Part shown: positions 35,701-45,139 of the stretch, in pieces | Numbering within the stretch: the stretch's first letter is position 1 | Layout: each line of letters starts with the position of its first letter | DNA from: Neoarius graeffei | Lineage: Eukaryota > Chordata > Actinopteri > Siluriformes > Ariidae | DNA length: 64,000 nucleotides | Assembly (NCBI RefSeq): GCF_027579695.1 | Contig: NC_083586.1 | Span: 1,465,001-1,529,000 of the forward strand | Direction: 5' to 3' | The notes under the pieces: generated by a model | The model's database searches: none | What the model was told of the DNA's origin: nothing | What the model saw: only the letters and a program-made list of their open reading frames with translations | Made by a program: the position numbers and the translations under genes

Positions 35701-36135
35701 CAGATCTTTCACCCATATATGTTTTCTATAGAAAACATTTGGCGCATCATAAAACGGAAGATACGACAAAAAAGACCTAAGACAGGTGAGCAACTAGAAT
35801 CCTACATTAGACAAGAATGGGTTAACATTCCTATCCCTAAACTTGAGCAACTTGTCTCCTCAGTCCCCAGACGTTTACAGACTGTTGTAAAGAGAAAAGG
35901 GGATGTCTCACAGTGGTAAACATGGCCTTGTCCCAACTTTTTTGAGATGTGTTGTTGTCATGAAATTTAAAATCACCTAATTTTTCTCTTTAAATGATGC
36001 ATTTTCTCAGTTTAAACATTTGATATGTCATCTTTGTTCTATTCTGAATAAAATATGGAATTTTGAAACTTCCACATCATTGCATTCCGTTTTTATTTAC
36101 AATTTGTACTTTGTCCCAACTTTTTTGGAATCGGG

Positions 36136-36199
<64 letters not shown>

Positions 36200-36290
36200 T
36201 ATATACACCAAGTGATGTTTTTACCTTTTCACTCTCTGCTTTCTGAATCTTCAGTTCCTTAGATGATCTAACCCTAGCAGCAGGATCCAT
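23798..36290 (-). CDS. aurka: Aurora kinase A, eight coding exons
   Basis: Exons on the minus strand are 36225-36290, 34412-34589, 34281-34323, 33577-33768, 31176-31314, 25121-25269, 24772-24946 and 23798-23977. All have GT/AG borders and joining phases, giving about 373 residues. The N-terminus is disordered with a KEN box (KQDKENC). The Ser/Thr kinase domain shows [59 protein letters not shown] and [15 protein letters not shown]. The C-terminus [16 protein letters not shown] is typical of Aurora A. The kinase drives centrosome maturation and spindle assembly. The T-loop reads RRSMLCG where vertebrates have RR(T/S)TLCG, so the activating Thr (human T288) is Met. Introns hold many transposons but no exon is interrupted. 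Confidence 0.93.
26171..26543 (-). mobile_element. tRNA-derived SINE, copy 2
   Basis: It is the same SINE as at 8637, with A and B boxes at the right end. The target word CCTAAGTCATCCT is present before it (26156), between it and the next copy (26544), and after that copy (26903). Confidence 0.85.
26559..26902 (-). mobile_element. tRNA-derived SINE, copy 3, directly next to copy 2
   Basis: Same orientation as copy 2 and separated from it only by the shared 13-bp target word. It lacks about 25 bp in the tRNA-like head, including part of the A-box region, so it could not drive its own transcription. Confidence 0.85.
27431..29360. other. intronic stretch without a recognised gene
   Basis: It has several short open frames but none that I recognise. 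A direct repeat of about 29 bp containing GCGCGCACTCGGCGGAGGCAG occurs twice in a row at about 29018-29076. A homopolymer C run lies at 29511-29521. Confidence 0.35.
29796..30161 (-). mobile_element. tRNA-derived SINE, copy 4
   Basis: Same family, flanked by the 8-bp duplication GCACTGTA (29788-29795 and 30162-30169). Confidence 0.85.
30170..31175. other. aurka intron, unique sequence
   Basis: No repeat, RNA gene or open frame of note is seen. Confidence 0.4.
31576..31905. mobile_element. short repeat inserted in the Tc1 family B leader
   Basis: It begins near TCCTTTATTGTCACGTAGTC and separates TTAATTTGAA from TGAAGGTAAAATT, which are adjacent in other fish Tc1 copies as I recall them. The TTTATTGTCA...GTACTAGTGAAATT opening resembles a common fish LINE/SINE 3' tail. 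Precise ends are uncertain. Confidence 0.45.
32028..33305 (+). pseudogene. Tc1-family B transposase, broken
   Basis: Homology runs from [19 protein letters not shown] (helix-turn-helix) through [22 protein letters not shown] and [15 protein letters not shown] to a natural TGA. In-frame stops fall after GLTSK (32282), after the MNSE motif (near 32931) and after KDLK (near 33141). The 257-bp palindrome splits the first part of the catalytic domain. The first catalytic Asp reads Asn in TNENK. It cannot be functional. Confidence 0.85.
32519..32775. mobile_element. palindromic hAT-like MITE inside Tc1 family B
   Basis: The 257-bp unit is almost one perfect palindrome centred on base 32647. It starts CAGGGGCGATAGCG and ends CGCTATCGCCCCTG. 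Arms of 128 bp include TCCGGCGCTGCGCCGGA, a palindrome of its own. The flanks GAAGCGTA and AGCGTTAT are similar but not an exact duplication. It is foldback DNA and must form a strong hairpin when single-stranded. Confidence 0.85.
34657..36138 (+). mobile_element. Tc1 family A, third copy, in aurka intron 1
   Basis: It lacks about the first 90 bp of the left inverted end, keeps the inner repeat word at 34752 and the whole right end, then runs into an AT microsatellite at 36139. The transposase is broken by stops (for example after the first VAK-type region near 35341) and by a deletion of about 40 bp after FQHDN that removes AKPH. It lies antisense to aurka. Confidence 0.85.
36139..36198. repeat. 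(TA)n microsatellite at the end of a Tc1 copy
   Basis: About 58 bases of TA directly after the Tc1 right end, probably grown from the TA target site. Confidence 0.9.
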
Positions 36291-37086
36291 TCCCTAAACA
36301 GAGGCAAAGAAGCATACGGTCAGGAAATGCAACACAAACATTTTATTACATTTCTTTTTATGCAGCAAACACTCTTTATTCCATCATCCAAGCCAGCTGT
36401 GCAGTCTGGAATTTACCTCTGGAGCTCAGCATCAGATCTAAACAACGTGGAGCCACACTGAAGGACTCGTTACTATAGAAACGACAGCGCGCATTAACAC
36501 AACCCTGTGATTCGCCTCACAGCCGGAACTACTTCTGACCAAACAGAACAGAGAATTCACAAGTGCTGTGATCTACATGCTTCATCACAAACACTGACTT
36601 TTAATCTTTTATATCTAAAATACTTTAATTGAACACATGAAAAAAGTGTGATAAGTAAACGTATTATAAATAATAGTAATTAAAAAAACCCACCACATTA
36701 AATCATGCATCTACAGTCTCATTAGTCTGAAGAGTATATAGTTCTCGGCACCCCAACTAAATTTGTTATAGAAAACACTTTAATAATTGCTCATTAGCTG
36801 ACGTGCTAGTTATCCAGCTACTTAATTACTTGCTTTTAAAAAAGTGTTAACAGTGCGTTAGTGTCTAAACCCTAAGTCAATGAATATTTCCTACATAGGG
36901 CCACTAGGTAGAACATAACTGAATGGCTTGTGCACCCTATATAGTGCACTTCATGCTCAACACGCAGCGATTTTCACACACAGCCAAAGAGTCATCGCTA
37001 GCAGCGAATAAACCGAACACGCATTTTAACACAAATCATTATCTGGTTAATATTTATAAATAACTTACATTATCTAAACTACTTAC

Positions 37087-37375
37087 AGAGATTTAAATCT
37101 TCTTCAGCAGTTCAGAAGAACAGCGTCCAGCTTAAAACACTGTCTTGCTAGCTTGACCGGCTAACTGGCCAAGTTAGCAATAATGCTAAAGCTAATCCCA
37201 AATAAATAACTCGGATATAAAAAGGGACCGGTTACAAAAACAACATCAAATGCAGTCTAAAATATGAATCTATATGATTAATTTAAAAATGTTTATCTCC
37301 TATTAAAAGCGCTATTTGCCACATGCGGCGGTGAAGAGAGGAAAGCTGCGGCTGAAGGACGGCCTCAGAGCTGTT
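37087..37375 (-). other. aurka: aurka 5' noncoding exon and first intron start
   Basis: A good GTAAGT donor on the minus strand at 37081-37086 defines the 3' end of a noncoding exon. Its partner acceptor is just before the ATG exon (36294-36295). The transcription start should lie upstream near 37320-37375, after the CHR motif. Confidence 0.5.
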
Positions 37376-37379
37376 TAGG

Positions 37380-37462
37380 TTCAAATATCCCCCTTTTCAA
37401 GTCCTTTAACATTAGTACGGCTCTGATTGGTCAGAATGAGTCTCTACCACGGCTCTGATTGG
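37380..37462 (-). promoter_or_regulatory. aurka: aurka G2/M-type promoter: two CCAAT boxes and a CHR
   Basis: On the minus strand there are two CCAAT boxes (ATTGG at 37458-37462 and 37426-37430, 32 bp apart) followed 40 bp downstream by TTTGAA (37380-37385). NF-Y boxes spaced about 31-33 bp upstream of a CHR are the known layout of genes repressed by DREAM/MuvB in G1 and activated in G2/M, and mammalian AURKA is such a gene. Function here is inferred from layout. Confidence 0.65.
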
Positions 37463-38169
37463 CTGTGAGGGAGAGTGGGGAACCGCTGAGAGCGCTTGTT
37501 AGCCGCTGGGTTGTGTTGCTCTTTTTAATTAAATTGTAAATTCATCAACTCAGACAACGTAAATGTAAAACTAATAGAAAAAGTACAATTATACACTTTT
37601 AAAGTTTGACGCTGAGGCAGTTCTGGATGTTAAATGGAGTATAAGCTGTAATTGGGGGTGTAGCAGTGATGTTGTGGATGTTCAGCTTTCCTCTGTAATG
37701 GGAGTCTGTGGGAATCTGTACAACCATTTGGTAAAAAGCTGTGATATTTTGCACACACACACACTGCGGATGCCACCCTCATTAATTTGACCAAGTTTCA
37801 TGTATGCAAGTCAAGCGGTCTAGCGCCACCAATGGATCAAATTTGGAGTTGTGTCCATGAGTGTAACTTTTGAACCGTATGCCCGATTTTCAAAACTCCA
37901 GTACTGGTGGAATCCTTGGGTCAAGCCGAGTTCAACGCACTCTATGACGTCATTTCCCGCCATATTGGATTTTCCGCCATTTTGGATTTTGTTGAAAGTG
38001 GAACAAAATTTTCAGCGGTCGCAAATTTAGCCAGATTGTCATGAAAATTGGAACACATGGTCTTCAGGCCATTCTCCACAAAACTTACTTATACTCGTTT
38101 AGAAATTCTAAAGCATTTGCCTGCCACAGCCAAACAGGAAGTGAGGTCATATCTCAGGAACGGTTTGAC

Positions 38170-41100
38170 ATCTCGTCTTCTTCCGCTTTATCTGGGACCG
38201 GGTTGCGGAGGCAGCAGTCTAAGCAGGGAAGCCCAAACTTCCCTTTCCCCAGACACCTCGGCCAGCTCCTCGGGAAGAACACCGAGGCGTTCCCAGGCCA
38301 GCCGAGAGACATAGTCCCTCCAGCATGTCCTGGGTCTTCCCCGGGGCCTCCTCCCGGGGGGACATGCCTGGAACACCTCCCCAGGGAGGCGTCCAGGAGG
38401 CATCCGAAAAAGATGCCCGAGCCACCTCAGCTGATTCCTCTCGATGTGGAGGAGCAGCGGCTCTACTCCGAGCTCCTCCCGAGTGACTGTGCTTCTCACC
38501 CTATCTCTAAGGGAGCGCCCAGCCACCCTGTGAAGGAAACTCATTTCGGCCGCTTGTATCCGCGATCTTGTTCTTTCGGTCATTACCCGAAGCTCATGAC
38601 CATAGGTGAGGGTCGGAACGTAGATCGACTGGTAAATTGAGAGCTTCGCCTTTTGGCTCAGCTCCTTCTTCACCACGATGGACCGGTAAAGTGACCGCAT
38701 CATTGCGGAGGCTGCACCGATCCGCCTGTCGATCTCGCGCTCCATCCTTCCCTCACTCGTGAACAAGATTCCGAGATACTTAAACTCCTCCACTTGAGGC
38801 AGGACTTCTCCACCAACCTGGAGAGGACAAGCCACCCTTTTCCGGTCAAGAACCATGGCCTCGGACTTGGAGGTGCTGATTCTCATCCCAGCCGCTTCAC
38901 ACTCGACTGCAAACCACCCCAGTGCATGCTGAAGGTCCTGGTTTGAAGAAGCCAACAGGACAACATCATCCGCAAAAAGCAGAGATGAAATCCTGTGGTT
39001 CCCAAACAGGATTCCTTCCGGCCCCTGGCTGCGCCAAGAAATTCTGTCCATAAAAATTATGAACAGAACTGGTGACAAAGGGCAGCCCTGCCGGAGTCCA
39101 ACATGCACTGGGAACAGGTCTGACTTACTGCCAGCAATGCGAACCAGACTCCTGCTCCGTTCGTACAGGGACCGGACAGCCCTTAGCAAAGAGCCCCGAA
39201 CCCCATACTCCCGAAGCACCCCCCACAGAATACCACGGGGGACACGGTCGAATGCCTTCTCCAGATCCACAAAGCACATGTGGACTGGTTGGGCAAACTC
39301 CCATGAACCCTCGAGCACCCTATGAAGGGTATAGAGCTGGTCCAGTGTTCCGCGACCAGGACGAAAACCGCATTGTTACTCCTGGATCCGAGGTTTGACT
39401 ATTGGTCGAATTCTCCTCTCCAGTACCCTGGAGTAAACCTTCCCTGGGAGGCTGAGAAGTGTGATTCCCCTATAATTGGAGCACACTCTTTGGTCCCCTT
39501 TCTTAAAAAGAGGGACCACCACCCCAGTCTGCCACTCCAGAGGCACTGTCCCCAACCGCCACGCGATGTTGCAGAGGCGTGTCAACCAAGACAGCCCCAC
39601 AACATCCAGAGACTTGAGATACTCAGGGCGGATCTCATCCACCCCCGGTGCCTTGCCACCGAAGAGCTTGCAAACCACCTCAGTGACTTCAGCTTGGGTA
39701 ATGGATGAGTCCACCTCTGAGTCATCAGCCTCAGTCTCCTCAGTGGAAGACATGACGGTGGGATTGAGGAGATCCTCAAAGTATTCCTTCCACCGCCCGA
39801 CAATGTCCCCAGTCGAGGTCAACAGCTCCCCACCCGCACTGTAAACAGTGTTGGCAGAGTACTGCTTCCCCCTCCTGAGGCGCCGGACGGTTTGCCAGAA
39901 TTTCTTCGAGGCCGACCGATAGTCCTTCTCCATGGCCTCCCCAAACTCCTCCCAGTTCCGAGTTTTTGCCTCCTTAACTGCCCGAGTTGCAGCACGCCTG
40001 GCCTGCCGATACCCGTCAGCTGCCTCAGGAGTCCTGGAGGTCAACATGGCCCGATAGGACTCCTTCTTCAGCTTGACGGCATCCCTTACTTCTGGTGTCC
40101 ACCACCAGGTTCGGGGATTGCTGCCACGACAGGCACCGGAGCCCTTGCGGCCACAGCTCCAAACAGCTGCATCCACAGTGGAGGTAGAGAACATGGTCCA
40201 CTCAGACTCAATGTCCCCCGCCTCCCTTGGAAGCTGGGAAAAGCTCTCCCGGAGGTGGGAGTTAAAGACCTCCCCAACAGAGTGCTCGGCCAGACGTTCC
40301 CAGCAGACCCTCACCATACGTTTGGGCCTGCCAGGTCTGTCTAGCTTCCTCCTCCGCCAGCGGATCCAACTCACCACCAGGTGGTATTCAGTTGACAGCT
40401 CAGCCCCTCTTTTCACCCGAGTGTCCAAGACATAGGGCCGGAGATCAGATGAAATGACTACAAAGTCTATCATCGACCTCCGACCTAAGGTGTCCTGGTG
40501 CCACGTGTACTTATGGACACCCCTATGTTCGAACATGGTGTTTGTTATGGACAAACCGTGACTAGTACAGAAGTCCAATAACAAAACACCACTCGGGTTC
40601 AGATCGGGGAGGCCGTTCCTCCCAACCACGCCCCTCTAGGTGTCACTGTCATCGCCCACGTGAGCATTGAAGTCCCCCAGTAGCACAATGGAGTCCCCAG
40701 TTTGAGCACCCCTCAGTACCTCTCCCAGGGACTCCAAGAAGGCCGGATACTCTATACTGCAATTTGGGCCATAGGCACAAACAACAGCAAGAGCCCTCTC
40801 CCCAATCCGAAGGCGCAGAGAGGCGACCCTCTCGTTCACTGGGGTAAACTCCAACACATGGCGGCTGAGCTGGGGAGCTATAAGCAAGCCCACACCAGCC
40901 CGCCGCCGCTCACCACGGGCGACTCCAGAGAAGTGGAGAGTCCAGCCCCTCTCGAGGAGCTGGGTTCCAGAGCCCAAGCTGTGCGTGGAGGTGAGCCCGA
41001 CTATCTCTAGCCGGTACCTCTCAACCTCCCACACAAGCTCAGGCTCTTTCCCCCCCAGCGAAGTGACATTCCATGTCCCAACAGCCAGCCGCTGTGTCCA

Positions 41101-41513
41101 GGGATCAGGTCGTCGAGGCCCCTGCCTTCGACTGCCACCCAATCCACACTGCACCAGTCCCCTACTGCTACCTCTGTGGGTGGTGAACCCACAGGAGGTT
41201 GGGCCCACGTCACCTCTTCGGGCTGAGCCCGGCTGGGCCCCATGGGCAAAGGCCCAGCCACCAAGCACTCGCATACGAGCCCCAACCCGGGGCCTGGCTC
41301 CAGGGTGGGGCCCCGGCTGCATCATACCGGGCAACGTCACAGTCCTCGGTTTTTTCTCCATAGGGGTTTTGGTGACCTGCTCTTGGTCTGGCCTGTCACC
41401 TAGGACCTGTCTGCCTTGGGAAACCCTGACAGGGGCATAATGCCCCCAACAACATAGCTCCTAGGATCATTCAAGCACACAAACCCCTCCACTACAATAA
41501 GGTGGCAGTTCTA
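38170..41513 (-). mobile_element. Rex3 retrotransposon (RTE clade), full-length span
   Basis: A perfect 8-bp target duplication GGTTTGAC flanks it (38162-38169 and 41514-41521). The sequence contains the regions used as standard Rex3 PCR primer sites (near 39066 and 39513), as I remember them, and the reverse transcriptase C-terminus characteristic of Rex3. The 5' end with its untranslated leader is at 41513. Confidence 0.9.
38188..41361 (-). pseudogene. Rex3 endonuclease/reverse transcriptase, broken
   Basis: The endonuclease lies at 40636-41361, opening [15 protein letters not shown] and reaching [12 protein letters not shown]. An in-frame stop follows, then the domain continues in 39376-40629 (RRSMIDFVV, then the RT start KGDQRVCSNYRGITLL). 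A second break near 39370 precedes the rest of RT at 38188-39318: CFVDLEKAFDRVPR, GLRQGCPLSPVLF, SLLFADDVVLLAS with the FADD box, and the long RTE tail ending LRLLPPQPGPR. Only about two breaks in over 1000 codons suggests a fairly recent insertion. Confidence 0.88.
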
Positions 41514-41645
41514 GGTTTGACGTTCCAAGTTCAAACTTGGACTCTTGACCCCATCCTGAGGGCACTCATTAAATATGGTGACCTTTGCCCTCTGGGGGGC
41601 GCTATAATTAGTGAAAATATGTTATAGCTCAGTAACGCTTTCACG

Positions 41646-42009
41646 TCTCATCTCATCATCTCTAGCCGCTTTATCCTGTTCTACAGGGTCTCAGGCAAGC
41701 TGGAGCCTATCCCAGCTGACTACGGGCAAAAGACGGGGTACACCCTGGACAAGTCGCCAGGTCATCACAGGGCCGACACATAGACACAGACAACCATTCA
41801 CACCTACGGTCAATTTAGAGTCACCAGTTAACCTAACCTGCATGTCTTTGGACTGTGGGGGAAACTGGAGCACCCGGAGGAAACCCACGTGGACATGGGG
41901 AGAACATGCAAACTCCACACAGAAAGGCCCTCGCCAGCCCCGGGGCTCAAACCCAGGACCTTCTTGCTGTGAGGCGACAGCGCTAACCACTACACCACCA
42001 TGCCACCCC
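41646..42009 (-). mobile_element. tRNA-derived SINE, copy 5
   Basis: Same family and orientation as the others, with flanks CGCTTTCACG and CACTTTCAAG that look like a degraded target duplication. The body is shorter by a TCACACTCACAT-type unit. Confidence 0.8.
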
Positions 42010-42516
42010 CACACTTTCAAGTGTTGAAACCAAATTTGGTACATGGACGGATTATTCAGTTAAGACTATGAAACCATTATATGGTGACCTTTGACCTCTA
42101 GGGGGCGCTATTTTCCGTCATATTGAATTTTATCAAACGTGAAAGCAAATTTTCACAGGTCAAAAATTTTGCCCAATCTTAATGAAAATTGGCACAGATG
42201 GCCTTCAGGCCATTCCACACAATCTCTACTTACAGCCGCTTTGACATTCCAAAGCATTCACCCCTCAGAGCCAATCGAAATTGGCGGCAAAGCCGCCAAA
42301 CAGGATGTGAGGTCATATCTCAGGAACTCTGTGATGTACCAACTTCAAACTTGGTATATTGACTTGGGTCCACATCCTAGTGGGGCTCAACAAATCTGGT
42401 GACCTTGTGAAAACGGCTTTTTTTCACAGGTCATAAATTTTGCCCAATATTAATGAAAATTGGCATAGATGGTCTTTCGGCCATTCCCCACAATCTCTGC
42501 TTATAACCATTTTCAC

Positions 42517-43192
42517 TACTGCTGTCAAAAATGTCGCGTTATTAACGCGTTAACTTGACTCAATTTTAACGGCGATAATTTTTTTATTGCGAGATTAACG
42601 CTCTGTGACATGATGCCATGCCCCACACAGCCAGAGTCCTCTGCCCTCCCCCGAAGCGCCACGGTGCTCAGCTTAAGTTTTTCGTTTTCCCATCGGCGGC
42701 TCCAGCCCCACTTTGCAGTGGCTGTGACAAGATGTGTTATGCTCTGCAATAAAAAAAAAAAAACATTGGTACAACCAGTGTTCGAACTATGCCGATATTT
42801 TCGGGGGGTCCCTTATTTTCCCTTGGGGGGGTGCTTGCGCTTGTCTCAGAGCGCGGCTCTCCATCGCGCGCTCACTTCGGATATGCAAATGCTTCCCGTT
42901 ACACACGATTGCTATGTCAATAAACATCATTTTGCCAATATTTTAGAGACCCCCCAACATTTCCCAAATCATGTTTTCAAGGGATCTCATGTCTGTTTCA
43001 GGGGATCTCGGATCCCCCGTGTACCCCTGTAGTTCGAACGGTGAGCAAGCCCATTCACTTTTTTATGCTGATAAGAGAATTACAATGGTTTTTCATGTGA
43101 CAAAAATGTGCGATTAAATTGCAATTAATCGCGAGTTAACTATGACAGTCGCGACATTAATCGCGATTAAATATTTTAATCGCTTGACAGCA

Positions 43193-43195
<3 letters not shown>
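42517..43195 (+). mobile_element. composite hAT-family MITE, copy 2
   Basis: It has the same structure as 22208-22873, including the nested CAGTGTTCGAAC element at 42776-43043 in the same place. The left end reads TACTGCTGTCAA and the right end TTGACAGCACTA. An AT microsatellite (43194-43229) follows directly. Confidence 0.8.
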
Positions 43196-43233
<38 letters not shown>

Positions 43234-43253
43234 AATTTTATATACACTGTGAT

Positions 43254-43905
43254 GTGCTGGGGGGGAGCACATCCAAGAAGGACACATCCAGGCTGGACAA
43301 ACTGATCAGGTGGGCGGCTCTGTGGTCGGCATGAAGCTGGACTCTCTGGTGATGGTGGCAGAGAAGAGGTCTATGGACAAACTATTGAACATCATGGACG
43401 ATGCCCGTCACCCTCTGCACACCGTCATCAGCAACCAGAGGAGCCTGTTCAGTGACAGAATGCTTCTTCCCAAGTGCAGGACGAACAGACTCAAAAACTC
43501 CTTTGTCCCTCACGCCATCAGACTGTACAACTCCTCTCTGGGGGGGAGGAGGGGTAACAGGAGGACAGAGAACGGGAAGGAGCAGTAGCCTAGCCTGACA
43601 GTAAGCAATACCGGACAATGTGCAATATAATGTGCAATATAAAGTGCAATATCTTTCCTGCTTCCCCCCCCCCCACACACACACACACACTTACCCTAAC
43701 CCCACTTTTTTCCCCCTTCCTCTCTTCCCCATATCTTATTCTTTTATATTTGTATATGTAAATACTTAATTTATTTTAATTTATCTAGAAGTTTTTCTCT
43801 ATTTCTTTTCTCTGTTTATCTGTAATGATGCTGCTGGAATCTTAATTTCCCTGAGGGAACCCTCCCAAAGGGATCAATGAAGTTTTATCTAATCTAAAGA
43901 TATAT
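43254..43905 (+). mobile_element. Rex1/Babar-like LINE, 5'-truncated 3' end
   Basis: A plus frame encodes the end of ORF2: GSVVGMKLDSLVMVAEKRSM, MDDARHPLHTVISNQRSLFS and TNRLKNSFVPHAIRLYNSSL. The 3' tail GGATCAATGAAGTTTTATCT ends in ATCTAATCTAA repeats. This is the usual 5'-truncated form of a fish LINE of the Rex1/CR1 group. A CA run lies at 43676-43690. Confidence 0.75.
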
Positions 43906-44584
43906 ATGCTAGGAATTTGATTTTGGTCTAATTCTATTTATTTCAATCGGATTCCAAATACTCTCTAAGCATTCCATTCTGTTGTGAATCAGGAAAAAAT
44001 TATGATAAATCACAGCACTTATATATTTTTAAAGTACTTCATCTGCTTCAACAATGCTACACAAAGATCGATACATAACAGTTGTAAATGTGACTTAATT
44101 CCACAGGGTGTCGATAATGGTAGACACCAGTGAAAGTGATCATGATGATCAACACCTCACATGACTTCTCAAACGCATGATAAGGTACAAAATGCAGACT
44201 GTCAAATGAAAGAGTAAGAAACAAAGTAGGTTTCGACAAGGATATCATGAAATATTGGTGAATTTGATAAGTAAAAACATGTCCATGATCCACCATACTT
44301 ACATGCGATGATAGCATTTGGGTTTTCCTCAACTTGCTCATCGTGCTGAAGAAAAATTCCATCTCAGGTAACGAGCTGTGTCATCAGATGACAAGATCAA
44401 AGGGCGAGGGGTGTTTTCCGGTTGATTAATTAACCAATAAAAACTGTTGTAACTGAAACTCACCTTTGTAAAATTGTTTTCAATTGGTAAATCTGAAAAG
44501 GTGTCCATAATTATGTACTGTTGATAATTGTAGCTGCCACTCTATATCTACACATGTAGAGATATAATTCAGAACAGGTCTCAC
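43906..44584. other. unique spacer left of the CPS1 exon
   Basis: It is AT-rich. A minus-strand segment near 44290-44370 has exon-like ends (a GTAAGT donor at 44302), but its short reading frame matches nothing I know. Confidence 0.3.
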
Positions 44585-44774
44585 CACAGTTGAGCGCCGT
44601 TTGTCCGCCCATAGAGAGCAGGATGCCATCCGGACTCTCGGCTTTGACCACCTCCGTCACAAATTGGGGTGTTATGGCCAAGAAGTAGGCTGTGTCTGCC
44701 TGCTTGGTTCCCACATTGTTAGTCTGCACCAAGGCGCTGGTCGGGTTCATCAGCACCGTCTTCAGGTTCTCCTC
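44585..44774 (-). CDS. cps1: carbamoyl-phosphate synthetase (CPS1-type) exon, upstream of the pair
   Basis: The 190-nt exon has a TGTGTGCAG acceptor and a GTGAGA donor. It encodes [40 protein letters not shown] and [17 protein letters not shown], the CPS1 synthetase segment that ends in the conserved GGQTALNCG motif. It leaves in phase 1 and fits the exon at 19440-19597 without a gap in the protein. The residue order matches CPS1 rather than CAD. No earlier CPS1 exon is seen to the right in 44.8-64 kb. The intervening 25 kb contains aurka on the same strand. Confidence 0.75.
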
Positions 44775-45139
44775 CTGCACACAGTGCAACATGGTGGATA
44801 TTTACTCTGTTCCAGTGCAACAGGTCTAATTAGCAAAATCTGCATTTCCTCCACAAACTCCATCATGGCAATAAAAGATCATACTAGCATCAAATCTAAA
44901 ATTCTAATTCTCGCTAATGTGCAAAGTCAGCTTAGACAGAGTTTTCGGATATACTGCTCTGATGAGCTCCGAAGGTGAGCTATCAAAGATTCCTTTCACT
45001 TTGTTTGTCTTTATTTCTTGAATTGCCCACTGACCTCAGTATCTCCAACTCGCATTTTTCAACAGGCTTGTCATATTCCCACCATCCACTATGAAATTCT
45101 AACTCTCGCTCAAGTGCAAGTCAGCTGAAACAGCTTTTA

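Larger units (their letters stand above)
37770..42516. repeat. unclassified fish tandem repeat family, split by Rex3 and a SINE
   Basis: Three related units share AAAATTTTCA..GGTC, AATTTTGCCCA, ATGAAAATTGG, CAGGCCATTC and GTCATATCTCAGGAAC, at about 37975-38165, 42115-42320 and 42405-42500. The sequence on both sides of the Rex3 copy makes a continuous unit when compared with 42310-42400. No coding frame is seen. Confidence 0.6.

Noticed and set aside
36020-36290. Tyr-Ile repeat frames at 36.1 kb and 46.8 kb
   Set aside because: They come from AT microsatellites; only the first 22 codons of the minus frame at 36225-36290 are real (aurka exon).
38041-38640. Proline-rich plus-strand frames between 38 and 41.4 kb
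   Set aside because: They are antisense shadows of the GC-rich Rex3 coding region.
44290-44370. Exon-like segment with a GTAAGT donor on the minus strand
   Set aside because: Its short frame fits neither CPS1 nor any family I know and it has no clear acceptor.
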